Source: an uncultured Bacteroidales bacterium
Lineage (GTDB): Bacteria > Bacteroidota > Bacteroidia > Bacteroidales > Paludibacteraceae
NCBI GenBank assembly: GCA_937911935.1
Contig: CALDQH010000048.1
Coordinates: 1-13,572, forward strand
Direction of reading: 5' to 3'
DNA: 13,572 nucleotides
Part shown: in pieces, positions 1 to 6,902 of the stretch
How positions within the stretch are numbered: the first letter of the stretch is position 1
Layout of the letters: each line of letters begins with the position of its first letter
Position numbers and translations under genes: made by a program
Notes under the pieces: model-generated
Told to the model about the DNA's origin: nothing
Databases searched by the model: none
What the model saw: the letters and a program-made list of their open reading frames with translations, nothing else

Positions 1-437
1 TTACCATCGGTTAGGCTAATTTTTTGATACCCAACACAATTTTTTAGACTATCAATAGTGGTTTGTGTGCGCCTACGTGTAGGATCAAACCCAAATCCCC
101 ATGCATTCACCAAAGGAGCCACCGTTATATCAAATGCTCCGTGGGTATTTTGCGATACCTGCCAAGCCGTTTCAAACACATGGGCAAACAACGAATCAAC
201 AACAACCGAGGTGTCGTTTTGATTGATGCGCGATATAATAGAGGTAGAATCAAAAGTGGAAAGCGACGCATTGACACGTTGTAACGAAGCTTTGATGCCC
301 TCGTGTAGCTGTTCTGGAGCTTGATAAATGATTTTATAGTAGGTACCAAACACCCTTCCACTATCGGTACGATAGGTAGATTGGGGAGTACATGCAATAC
401 AACATAGAACGGTAAATAGGAGTAGGAGGTGTTTCAT
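1..437 (-). CDS. apbE: ApbE-family FAD:protein FMN transferase lipoprotein, 3' end beyond window
   Basis: The first 145 residues of an ApbE-like protein are visible; the stop lies left of base 1. Family role: Mg-dependent transfer of FMN from FAD onto a Thr/Ser of exported flavoproteins such as the Nqr and Rnf subunits, on the outer face of the inner membrane. Residues 1-16 form a lipoprotein-like signal: Lys2, a Leu-rich core, then IAC with Cys16 as the probable lipidated residue, although position -3 is Cys rather than the usual Leu. Family-like segments follow: FGTYYKIIY (30-38, the ApbE M/FGT-Y motif), STFDSTSIISRIN (60-72) and FDITVAPLVNAWGFG (102-116), matching the conserved D-x-T-x-x-P-L-x-x-x-W-G-F/W-G region. 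The start ATG at 435-437 fits the signal peptide. It is transcribed away from the dCMP deaminase gene across a 144-base gap. The C-terminal catalytic part cannot be seen, so activity is inferred. Confidence 0.88.
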   Translation of the reverse strand, partial: MKHLLLLFTVLCCIACTPQSTYRTDSGRVFGTYYKIIYQAPEQLHEGIKASLQRVNASLSTFDSTSIISRINQNDTSVVVDSLFAHVFETAWQVSQNTHGAFDITVAPLVNAWGFGFDPTRRRTQTTIDSLKNCVGYQKISLTDG

Positions 438-445
438 ATTATTGG

Positions 446-547
446 TGATTTGGTGATTCGGTGATTCGGTGATTTGGTGATTTGGTGTAATCGTAACGAT
501 TCAACGATTAGGCGTTTAGGCGAATCTACGACTTGCGACTTGCGACT
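446..547. repeat. Drifting 8-base tandem array
   Basis: From 446 the sequence runs in 8-base steps: TGATTTGG, TGATTCGG twice, TGATTTGG twice, TGTAATCG, TAACGATT, CAACGATT, AGGCGTTT, AGGCGAAT, CTACGACT, then two 7-base steps TGCGACT (534-547). Adjacent units are near-copies, and a CG or TG dinucleotide recurs about every 8 bases (451, 459, 467, 475, 483, 492, then 497, 505, 513, 521, 529, 536, 543). It lies wholly between the apbE start and the dCMP deaminase promoter, so the apbE leader would be transcribed through it. No function is known to me. A similar array lies at the right end of the window. Confidence 0.8.
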
Positions 548-563
548 AAAATTAGTATCTTTG
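533..563 (+). promoter_or_regulatory. Bacteroidetes-type promoter for the dCMP deaminase operon
   Basis: TTG (533-535) is followed after 20 bases by TATCTTTG (556-563), matching the Bacteroidetes -33 TTTG / -7 TAnnTTTG pattern. Transcription would begin near 570, giving a leader of about 12 bases before ATG 582. This makes the longer in-frame start inside the repeat array (474) impossible on this transcript. Assignment is by consensus only. Confidence 0.7.
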
Positions 564-576
564 CGCAAAGATACTA
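553..576. promoter_or_regulatory. Perfect 24-base palindrome with two-way -7 boxes
   Basis: Two 12-base arms meet with no loop: the left arm reads TAGTATCTTTGC and the right arm is its exact reverse complement. Because TATCTTTG is in each arm, the palindrome offers a -7 box rightward for the dCMP deaminase (556-563) and leftward for apbE (573 down to 566). A leftward TTG lies at 593-591, 17 bases upstream of the minus-strand box, a weaker -33 match. It could be a two-way promoter, a dimeric repressor operator overlapping both promoters, or both. Confidence 0.65.
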
Positions 577-581
577 TTTTT

Positions 582-1013
582 ATGACAAAACAAGAACAAC
601 TCGATAAGCGCTACATGCGTATGGCATACGTGTGGGCAGAAAATTCCTACTGCGAACGCCGAAAAGTAGGTGCCATTTTGGTAAAAAATCGCATGATTAT
701 CTCGGACGGTTACAACGGTACCCCCTGCGGTTTTGAAAACATCTGCGAAGACGATAATTTCAAAACCAAGCCCTACGTGCTACATGCAGAAGCCAATGCC
801 ATAACCAAAATTGCACGCTCGCACAACAGCAGCGAAGGTGCTACCATGTATGTAACCACCTCTCCCTGCATAGAATGTGCCAAATTGATTATTCAAGCGG
901 GTATTATACGCGTAGTGTACTGCGACGAATATCACGTAACAGACGGTTTGGATTTATTGAAACGAGCTGGCATAGAAGTTTGTCGAATTGAAATGAACCA
1001 AGATGAACAGTAA
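582..1013 (+). CDS. comEB: dCMP deaminase (ComEB-like)
   Basis: A 143-residue zinc-dependent deoxycytidylate deaminase that converts dCMP to dUMP, feeding thymidylate synthesis in the cytoplasm. The zinc site is clear: HAE with His68 and catalytic Glu70, then PCIEC with Cys96 and Cys99. YNGTPCGF (44-51) matches the substrate-binding part of dCMP deaminases and separates the protein from cytidine, guanine and tRNA-adenosine deaminases of the same fold. Length fits the family. ATG 582 is chosen because it lies just downstream of the promoter box at 556-563; the in-frame start at 474 would translate the repeat array. The stop overlaps the next gene by 11 bases, so translation is probably coupled. 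ComEB is the Bacillus name; no competence role is implied. Confidence 0.93.
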   Translation: MTKQEQLDKRYMRMAYVWAENSYCERRKVGAILVKNRMIISDGYNGTPCGFENICEDDNFKTKPYVLHAEANAITKIARSHNSSEGATMYVTTSPCIECAKLIIQAGIIRVVYCDEYHVTDGLDLLKRAGIEVCRIEMNQDEQ

Positions 1014-2661
1014 ACTCACCCCTATATGGTTAGCTATTGCCGCATCGTTAGGTATCCTCTTGGGATTTATCCTCACCAAAAATGCAGCGCAAAGTGAAAA
1101 TTCCATTATACTGCCCAACCAAACTTCGTCATCGTACAGCAAACTAAACGAAGTTCTTCACCTAATTGATGAAGCATACGTGGATACCATCAACAAGCAA
1201 AAAATGGTCGAAGATATTTTGCCTGTTGTACTAAAAGATTTAGATCCACATTCATTGTACGTACCCAAAGACGAGGTAGAAAGCATGAACGAAGACTTGG
1301 AAGGTAGTTTTAGTGGCATTGGCGTGCAGTTTAACATCCAAAACGACACGGTCATGATTGTGGATGTTATTGCAGGTGGTCCTTCCGAAAAATTGGGCAT
1401 TCTACCAGGCGACCGTATTGTAACAGTAAACGACAGTAATTTTACAGGAAAAACAATCAGCAACAATGCCGTCGTAAAAAAACTGAGAGGAGCCAAAGGA
1501 ACAAAAGTCAAAGTGGGTATCAAACGTAACGGAAGCGATCAAATTTGGGATTATACCATTACACGCGACGATATTCCCGTAAATAGTGTGGACATTGCTT
1601 ATCCCATTAGCGATGGCATCGGCTACCTCAAAGTAAGTCGCTTTGGTGCCAACACCTATCAAGAATATTTAACCCAACTGATGTGGTTGCGCGAAAAAGA
1701 AGGATGCAAAGACTTTATCATCGACCTGAGAAACAACTCGGGGGGCTATCTGCATGCTGCTATCTTGATGGTAAACGAATTTTTGCAACGCGGACAACTC
1801 ATTGTATATACAGAGGGTAAAGCTTTTAAACGCGAAGACGCTTATGCAGATGGAACAGGACGATTTGCACACAACCGTATTTGCGTTTTGATTAACGAAT
1901 GGTCTGCCTCTGCCAGCGAAATTTTTGCTGGTGCCATTCAAGACCAAGACCGCGGTTGGGTAATTGGTCGCAGATCGTTTGGCAAAGGTTTGGTACAACA
2001 ACAAATGAATTTGCAAGACGGATCAGAACTGCGTCTAACCATCGCTCGTTATTACACGCCATCGGGCAGATGCATTCAAAAACCCTACAAACAAGGCGAG
2101 ATAGACCAGTACGATGCAGACATCGAGAAACGCTACGAAAACGGCGAGTTTTTTGCACAAGACAGCATTGTACAAAACGATTCGCTTGCTTTCCAAACAC
2201 GATTAGGACGTACCGTTTACGGTGGTGGGGGTATTATGCCCGATTTCTTTATCGGACAAGACACCACCCAATATACTCCTTACTACAGACAGGTATTCAA
2301 CTCGATGACTTTGTATAATTTCTGTTTCAACTATACCGATAAAAATCGTGAAACTTTAAAGCAATACAAAACATGGCAATCGCTTCGCCAATACCTGTGC
2401 ACAACAGCATACCTAGAAGAATTTCTGCAATTTGCCGAAAGCAAAGGCATCAAACGCAATGCCCAAGAGATAAAGCAATCGGAAGCATTGATTGTAAACC
2501 AGTTACAGGCTTACATTTGCAGAAACATGTTGGGCGACAATGGTTTCTACCCCATTTTAAATTTGGACGACATCACGGTTTTAAAAGCCATCGAAGTGCT
2601 TCAAAAAGGCGAAAACATCCAACCTGCTAATCCTGCCGCAGAGCGGCACTTGAATTCTTAG
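1003..2661 (+). CDS. S41-family C-terminal processing protease with PDZ domain
   Basis: A 552-residue tail-specific/CtpA-type serine protease acting in the periplasm, anchored by one N-terminal membrane segment (about 7-24). A short helical region (48-95) is followed by a PDZ domain (about 104-178; GIGVQF, then GILPGDRIVTVN), which binds substrate C-termini. The S41 catalytic core follows. WSASASEIFAGA (300-311) contains the nucleophile, best assigned as Ser303, because Lys328 in FGKGLVQ lies 25 residues further on, the Ser-Lys spacing of this family; Gln332 completes the usual Ser-Lys-Gln set. The roughly 150-residue tail after the core (about 400-552) is helical and typical of longer Bacteroidetes members. 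The start overlaps the end of the dCMP deaminase by 11 bases; the HD gene begins 11 bases after the stop. Natural substrates are unknown. Confidence 0.93.
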   Translation: MNSKLTPIWLAIAASLGILLGFILTKNAAQSENSIILPNQTSSSYSKLNEVLHLIDEAYVDTINKQKMVEDILPVVLKDLDPHSLYVPKDEVESMNEDLEGSFSGIGVQFNIQNDTVMIVDVIAGGPSEKLGILPGDRIVTVNDSNFTGKTISNNAVVKKLRGAKGTKVKVGIKRNGSDQIWDYTITRDDIPVNSVDIAYPISDGIGYLKVSRFGANTYQEYLTQLMWLREKEGCKDFIIDLRNNSGGYLHAAILMVNEFLQRGQLIVYTEGKAFKREDAYADGTGRFAHNRICVLINEWSASASEIFAGAIQDQDRGWVIGRRSFGKGLVQQQMNLQDGSELRLTIARYYTPSGRCIQKPYKQGEIDQYDADIEKRYENGEFFAQDSIVQNDSLAFQTRLGRTVYGGGGIMPDFFIGQDTTQYTPYYRQVFNSMTLYNFCFNYTDKNRETLKQYKTWQSLRQYLCTTAYLEEFLQFAESKGIKRNAQEIKQSEALIVNQLQAYICRNMLGDNGFYPILNLDDITVLKAIEVLQKGENIQPANPAAERHLNS

Positions 2662-2672
2662 AATCTCTGTAA

Positions 2673-3242
2673 ATGATAAACGTAAAAGACATTCTGCAAA
2701 CGTATTGCGAGGGCAATCAGCCTTTGTTTGACATCCTTTGGAGCCATAGCAACAGCGTGGCACAGAAAGCCCTTGAAATAGCGCATTTGCATCCCGAATG
2801 GCACTTAGACGAAGCGTTTATTTACGAAGCAGCCATGTTACACGATATTGGGGTAACCCAATGCGATGCCCCTGGCATTCATTGCCATGGCACGCACCCA
2901 TACATTTGCCACGGTTATTTGGGTGCAGATATTTTACGAAAATTGGGGCTTGAAGAGCATGCCTTAATAGCCGAACGCCACACGGGCACAGGGCTTACTG
3001 CCGACTACATCGCACAAAAGGCACTACCCTTGCCTACTGGGCGTACCTACGCACCCCAAAGCATCTACGAACAACTTATTTGCTACGCCGATAAATTCTT
3101 TTCTAAAACCAAATTAGATCAAGAAAAGAGCCTTGAAAAAGTAGAGGCGTCGCTCGCCAAATGGGAGGACGCCTCGCTACAACGTTTTAAAGCATGGACG
3201 CTTACATTTTATCCGGAACACCAATTCCCAACAAAGCCATAG
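2673..3242 (+). CDS. HD-domain (HDIG-type) metal-dependent phosphohydrolase
   Basis: A 189-residue cytoplasmic HD-superfamily protein. The metal-binding set can be read in order: His25 (SHSNSVA), His57-Asp58 (AAMLHDIG), His80 (CHGYLGA), His103 (ERHTGTG) and Asp140 (CYADKF), the arrangement of HDIG proteins with a dinuclear metal site. Members hydrolyse phosphate esters of nucleotides or similar compounds; the substrate here cannot be told from sequence. It sits third in an operon with dCMP deaminase and an S41 protease, 11 bases after the protease stop. A nucleotide substrate is therefore plausible but unproven. Its last 41 bases run antisense through the 3' end of argS, so the coding ends of two convergent genes share the same DNA. 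No stem-plus-T-tract terminator is visible in or beside the overlap. Confidence 0.85.
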   Translation: MINVKDILQTYCEGNQPLFDILWSHSNSVAQKALEIAHLHPEWHLDEAFIYEAAMLHDIGVTQCDAPGIHCHGTHPYICHGYLGADILRKLGLEEHALIAERHTGTGLTADYIAQKALPLPTGRTYAPQSIYEQLICYADKFFSKTKLDQEKSLEKVEASLAKWEDASLQRFKAWTLTFYPEHQFPTKP

Positions 3243-4977
3243 CTTGTTTGATTACTTTTGCCACGTTACGCGACAAGACAATACGCATAGCGCGTACCGC
3301 TTCGTTTTCTTCTTTTAAGATCGAGTAATCGTGGTAGAATTGGTTGTATTCTTTCACTAAATCGTAGGTATAATTTGCGATAAGCGATGGGCTGTATTCT
3401 TTGCCTGCTTGTTTAACTACCTCGGGGAACGATGCCAAGGTACTAATCAAAGCCACTTCTTTTTCGTTCAACGACACATCCCCCAATGCAACTTCGCCTA
3501 ACTCGGCTGCTTTGCGAAGTACCGACTGAATACGTGCGTATGTATATTGAATAAACGAACCCGTATTGCCGTTAAAGTCGATGGATTCTTTGGGGTTGAA
3601 AGTCATGTTTTTGCGTGGATCGACTTTTAAGATAAAGTATTTTAAGCTACCCAAACCGATGGTGGTGCAAATCGCATTGATTTCCTCTTGAGACATACCG
3701 TCCAATTTACCCAATTCTTTGGAAATTTCGGTAGCGGTTCCAATCATTTCGTCCATCAAATCATCAGCATCAACGACAGTTCCTTCGCGGCTTTTCATTT
3801 TGCCTTCGGGTAGTTCTACCATACCATACGAGAAGTGTACCAAATCCTTGCCCCATTCAAAGCCCAAACGGTCTAACAAGATGGACAACACTTGGAAGTG
3901 ATAGTTTTGTTCGTTACCTACCACATAAATCATTTTGTTAATGGGGTAATCTTGGAAACGAAGCGATGCAGTACCAATGTCTTGGGTCATATAAACCGAA
4001 GTTCCGTCTGCACGAAGCAATAGTTTTTGGTCCAAACCTTGGTCGGTCATATCTGCCCAAACAGATCCATCTTCTTTGGTAAAGAACAAGCCTTTGGCAA
4101 GACCTTCGTTTACTTTCTCTTTGCCTACTAAATAGGTATCCGATTCGTAATAAATTTTATCAAAATCAACGCCCATTCGTTTGTAGGTTTCGTCAAAACC
4201 ATCGTACACCCATTGGTTCATGGTTTGCCATAGGGCACGAACCTCAGCATCGCCAGCTTCCCATTTACGCAACATTTCTTGCGCTTCGAGCATCAAAGGG
4301 GCATTCTTTTTGGCATCATCTTCGCTCATGCCATCTGCCATAAGGGCTTTGATTTCTTCTTTGTAGGCTTTATCGAACGCAACGTAATAATCGCCTACCA
4401 AGTGGTCGCCTTTTTTACCAACCGACTCGGGGGTTGCACCTGCGCCAAATTTTTGCCAAGCCAACATGGATTTGCAAATATGGATACCACGGTCGTTTAC
4501 TATGTTAGTTTTGATAACCTTATAGCCGTTGGCTTTCATAATTTCTGCCAAACTATATCCCAACAAATTGTTACGAATGTGTCCCAAGTGAAGAGGTTTA
4601 TTGGTATTAGGCGATGAATATTCAATCATCACCAAAGGCGAATTTTCGGTTACAGGCACCAAACCATAGTTGGCATCTGCATCCATTTTACCCAAGGTAT
4701 CCAACCAAGAACCTTGTTTTAGAACAATGTTCAAAAAACCGTTAATCACATTGATATCGGCTACAATCGATACATTTTCTTTTAGGTAATCGCCAATTTC
4801 CTGCGCTGTTTGAGCAGGGTTTTTGCGCGAAAGTTTTAACAAAGGGAAAGTAACCAACGTCCAATCACCAACAAACTCTTTTTTGGTTTTTTGCAAGGTA
4901 ATTTGCGACTGGTCGGGAGCACTGCCGTATAGTTGTTCTACTGCTGCTACAACAGCATTTTTTAGTTGATTTTCCAT
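3202..4977 (-). CDS. argS: Arginyl-tRNA synthetase
   Basis: A 591-residue class I synthetase that charges tRNA-Arg with arginine using ATP. The N-terminal Add1-like tRNA D-loop-binding domain covers about 1-100. The HIGH signature appears as HLGH (130-133) after SSPNTNKPL, and the KMSKS-type loop as KMKSREG (393-399), a form retained in one ArgS lineage including Bacteroidetes, whereas many ArgS proteins have lost it. The DALR anticodon-binding helical domain fills the C-terminus from about 470, ending GIGVPDKM. Length is normal and nothing is missing. ATG 4975-4977 is the natural start, 29 bases past a -7 box. The gene overlaps the HD gene by 41 bases tail to tail, and is separated from HU upstream by 303 bases rich in inverted repeats. 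Confidence 0.97.
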   Translation of the reverse strand: MENQLKNAVVAAVEQLYGSAPDQSQITLQKTKKEFVGDWTLVTFPLLKLSRKNPAQTAQEIGDYLKENVSIVADINVINGFLNIVLKQGSWLDTLGKMDADANYGLVPVTENSPLVMIEYSSPNTNKPLHLGHIRNNLLGYSLAEIMKANGYKVIKTNIVNDRGIHICKSMLAWQKFGAGATPESVGKKGDHLVGDYYVAFDKAYKEEIKALMADGMSEDDAKKNAPLMLEAQEMLRKWEAGDAEVRALWQTMNQWVYDGFDETYKRMGVDFDKIYYESDTYLVGKEKVNEGLAKGLFFTKEDGSVWADMTDQGLDQKLLLRADGTSVYMTQDIGTASLRFQDYPINKMIYVVGNEQNYHFQVLSILLDRLGFEWGKDLVHFSYGMVELPEGKMKSREGTVVDADDLMDEMIGTATEISKELGKLDGMSQEEINAICTTIGLGSLKYFILKVDPRKNMTFNPKESIDFNGNTGSFIQYTYARIQSVLRKAAELGEVALGDVSLNEKEVALISTLASFPEVVKQAGKEYSPSLIANYTYDLVKEYNQFYHDYSILKEENEAVRAMRIVLSRNVAKVIKQAMALLGIGVPDKM

Positions 4978-5005
4978 GAAATATTAGCTCTATTATAATA
5001 GGCTG

Positions 5006-5037
5006 CAAAGATAATGTAAACCGAGCGCAATGACAAA
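5006..5037 (-). promoter_or_regulatory. Bacteroidetes-type promoter for argS
   Basis: Read on the minus strand, TTTG (5037-5034) is followed after 20 bases by TATCTTTG (5013-5006), a full -33/-7 match. Transcription would start near 4999, giving a leader of about 22 bases to ATG 4977. The -33 box lies in the left outer arm of the inverted repeat at 5027-5135. Confidence 0.75.
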
Positions 5038-5135
5038 AAAACAAAGTTTTTTTATTTATGTTTTGTAATAATGCATGCGAGGATGCAATTATTACAAAAC
5101 ATAAATTTAAAGCAAACAAGGTTTGCTGTCATTGC
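5027..5135. repeat. Concentric inverted repeat, possible MITE-like or REP-like element
   Basis: GCAATGACA (5027-5035) is exactly inverted as TGTCATTGC (5127-5135). The midpoint of this pair is 5081, which coincides with the midpoint of the inner long hairpin (5080), so the two inverted repeats are nested on the same centre. The intervening arms (5036-5053 and 5107-5126) are only loosely complementary. The architecture resembles a decayed small palindromic element of about 109 bases. No target-site duplication could be identified with confidence. Confidence 0.5.
5054..5106. repeat. 23-bp stem hairpin
   Basis: Bases 5054-5071 pair perfectly with 5089-5106 (18 bp, the left arm starting ATTTATGTTTTG), then after a single bulged A (5088) TGCAT (5072-5076) pairs with ATGCA (5083-5087), closing on the 6-base loop GCGAGG. 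It is the strongest inverted repeat in the window. It lies between the hup stop and the argS promoter. It may act as a transcription end or barrier for hup, or be the core of a small palindromic element. The stem is mainly A+T, unlike a standard terminator. Confidence 0.85.
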
Positions 5136-5280
5136 CGAGGTGCCGCTTATCTTATTCAGGCTTTGCCTTCATGATTTTGCTCACGCTCGGCATAACAAAT
5201 AAATTTGTTCTGCTCTCACTTAATCGCAAAATTCACGAAAGACAAAGTCTTGAGTAAAGATTTATAGAAACAACCGTATA

Positions 5281-5556
5281 TTAACGATTGATTTTATCAC
5301 TTAGCTCGGCACCAGCCTTAAATTTAACCACTTTTTTAGCTTCGATGGTCATTTTCTCTTGGGTAGAAGGATTAACACCTTCGCGGGCAGCACGATCTAC
5401 CACTTGAAAGGCTCCAAAACCAACTAAAGCCACTTTATCTCCATTTTTAAGCGCTTTAGAAACCGATTTAATAAAACCATCCAATGCTTTTTTTGCCACA
5501 ACTTTGCTGATGCCGGCATTGACAGCCATAGCATCTACTAATTCTGATTTATTCAT
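5281..5556 (-). CDS. hup: HU-family DNA-binding protein
   Basis: A 91-residue nucleoid protein that binds and bends DNA as a dimer. The N-terminal helices (MNKSELVDAMAVNAGISKVVAKKALDGF split across 1-28) are followed by the HU signature VALVGFGAFQV (43-53) and the DNA-binding arm carrying VNPSTQEKM (61-69). The Pro that inserts between base pairs (Pro63) is present, in GVNP instead of the commoner GRNP, a small change in the arm. The C-terminal helix follows VKFKAGAEL. The start lies only 18 bases after the NDH-2 stop, with no recognisable promoter in that gap, so it is either read through from NDH-2 or has a promoter inside the NDH-2 3' end. Whether this is the main chromosomal HU or one of several paralogues, common in Bacteroidetes, cannot be decided here. 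Confidence 0.95.
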   Translation of the reverse strand: MNKSELVDAMAVNAGISKVVAKKALDGFIKSVSKALKNGDKVALVGFGAFQVVDRAAREGVNPSTQEKMTIEAKKVVKFKAGAELSDKINR

Positions 5557-5574
5557 ATTATTCTGACTTTAAGG

Positions 5575-6864
5575 TTATTCTTTGTTTTCTTTGCGCGCCC
5601 ACAAAATTAGGCGTAACGACTGACTATAATTAAAATAGTTAATCATCCAGTTGATAAATACAATAAACTTGTTGCGTACACCCAAAATAGAACGCAAATG
5701 TACTACCAGCCACATGACCCATGCCATAAATCCACCCATTTTCATACCTGCAAATTCGGCTACAGCTTTGTTGCGTCCTACTGTTGCCATCGTACCCAAG
5801 TTTTTGTATTGGAATGGTTTTAAGGGTTTTCCTTTTGCCAATCGTTTTAGGTTTTTAGCCAAAAGAGCACCTTGCTGAATAGCTACTTGTGCCAATTGCG
5901 GGTGTCCTTGTTCCCACTGTTTATCTACTTGGGGCATGATGCATTGATCACCTATACAGTACACATCTTGCATACCCTTAACTTGGTTGTAGGCATCAAC
6001 TACAATACGACCCCCTCGCGATATTACTTCGGATGGCATATTTTCTACCTGTTGAGCCATCACACCAGTTACCCAAATAAAGGTTTGTGTAGCAATGGTG
6101 CTACCATCATCTATTAAGGCTACCCCATTGCTATAATCGGTGACACGCTGATTGAGCAGCACGTTCACCCCCATCGAACGTAAATATTTCAATACATTGT
6201 CCGACGATTTTGGGCTCATGGCAGCCAATAGGCGAGGTTGAGACTCAATTAAGTAAATATTCATCAAACTGTTGGGCAAATCGGGATAATCCTTGGGTAG
6301 GATAAAGTTTTTCATTTCCGACAAAGCCCCCGCAATTTCGACACCCGTTGCACCACCTCCTACAATGACTACATTAAGCAAAGATTGACGCTCTTGTGGA
6401 TTGGAACAAACCAACGCTTGCTCCAAACGTTGCAAAAGCACATTGCGTAGTCCCATTGCCTCGGTTAAGGTTTTCATGGGCATAGCATTCTTTTCTATCT
6501 GCTTGTTTCCAAAGAAATTGGTAGTTGTACCTGCCGCTAATACCAAATAATCGTACGACAAATTACCAATGGTTGTAACAATGGATTTTTCTTGTGGCAA
6601 AATACCTGTTACCTCTGCCAAACGGAAATAAAAATTTTTACGTTTTTGAAAGATTTTTCGGAAAGGGAAAGCAATGTTGCTTGGTTCGATACCAGAGGAT
6701 GCTACTTGATAAATCAAAGGAGGAAAATGATGATAATTATTTTTATCGACCAAGACTACCTGGTAATTTGATTTTACCAACTTTCGAGCAATTTTCAGGC
6801 CACCAAAGCCACCACCAACAATGACTACACGTTTCTGTTCGGTTTTAGGTATATTACAACTCAT
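5575..6864 (-). CDS. ndh: Type II NADH dehydrogenase (NDH-2)
   Basis: A 429-residue FAD-dependent oxidoreductase of the NDH-2 family, oxidising NADH and reducing quinone at the inner face of the cytoplasmic membrane without pumping ions. The first dinucleotide fold is VVIVGGGFGGLKIARKL, with glycines from residue 17, binding FAD. The second is VVIVGGGATGVEIAGAL, with glycines from 169, binding NADH. TFIWVTGV and the VYCIGDQC segment match the later FAD-contacting motifs of the family. The C-terminal region (WVMWLVVHLRSILG onward) is the hydrophobic and basic membrane-associating tail. An in-frame start 72 bases upstream (6936) exists but lies upstream of the likely transcription start near 6896 and encodes a non-family extension, so ATG 6864 is preferred. 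HU follows 18 bases after the stop. Confidence 0.92.
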   Translation of the reverse strand: MSCNIPKTEQKRVVIVGGGFGGLKIARKLVKSNYQVVLVDKNNYHHFPPLIYQVASSGIEPSNIAFPFRKIFQKRKNFYFRLAEVTGILPQEKSIVTTIGNLSYDYLVLAAGTTTNFFGNKQIEKNAMPMKTLTEAMGLRNVLLQRLEQALVCSNPQERQSLLNVVIVGGGATGVEIAGALSEMKNFILPKDYPDLPNSLMNIYLIESQPRLLAAMSPKSSDNVLKYLRSMGVNVLLNQRVTDYSNGVALIDDGSTIATQTFIWVTGVMAQQVENMPSEVISRGGRIVVDAYNQVKGMQDVYCIGDQCIMPQVDKQWEQGHPQLAQVAIQQGALLAKNLKRLAKGKPLKPFQYKNLGTMATVGRNKAVAEFAGMKMGGFMAWVMWLVVHLRSILGVRNKFIVFINWMINYFNYSQSLRLILWARKENKE

Positions 6865-6902
6865 GCGTACAAACGAATTTATTGAGAATTCGAATTTTCC
6901 TA

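Larger units (their letters stand above)
4978..5280. other. 303-base intergenic region rich in hairpins
   Basis: No plausible gene was found here. Besides the argS promoter it holds a run of separate inverted repeats: the long one at 5054-5106, GCAAAC-AAG-GTTTGC (5112-5126), GGC-TTT-GCC (5159-5167), a 7-bp stem AACAAAT/ATTTGTT with two intervening bases inside 5190-5213, and AAGAC-AAA-GTCTT (5239-5251). It follows hup on the minus strand, so some of these may end or stabilise the hup transcript. None is directly followed by a clean T-tract on the minus strand, so no terminator is called. Confidence 0.75.

Noticed and set aside
125..397. 90-codon minus-strand reading frame near the left edge
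   Set aside because: It is out of frame within the ApbE gene, whose lipoprotein signal and conserved motifs clearly identify the real frame.
438..553. Riboswitch in the apbE leader (an FMN aptamer would fit the function)
   Set aside because: The leader consists of the 8-base array and shows none of the conserved stems of the FMN (RFN) aptamer.
474..581. In-frame N-terminal extension of the dCMP deaminase beginning inside the 8-base array
   Set aside because: It translates the repeat array, has no family similarity, and lies upstream of the -7 box at 556-563. ATG 582 gives the normal family N-terminus.
1158..1662. Minus-strand reading frames of 86-121 codons inside the S41 protease gene
   Set aside because: They are antisense to a clearly conserved PDZ/S41 gene, with low-complexity products and no promoter or start context.
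5054..5106. Classical intrinsic terminator for hup
   Set aside because: The stem is mainly A+T and on the minus strand is followed first by an A-run, so the G+C stem plus T-tract signature is missing; a role in transcript ending is still possible.
4865..5119. 84-codon minus-strand reading frame over the argS start and upstream hairpin
   Set aside because: It overlaps the argS 5' end out of frame and crosses the 23-bp hairpin; the product shows no recognisable domain.
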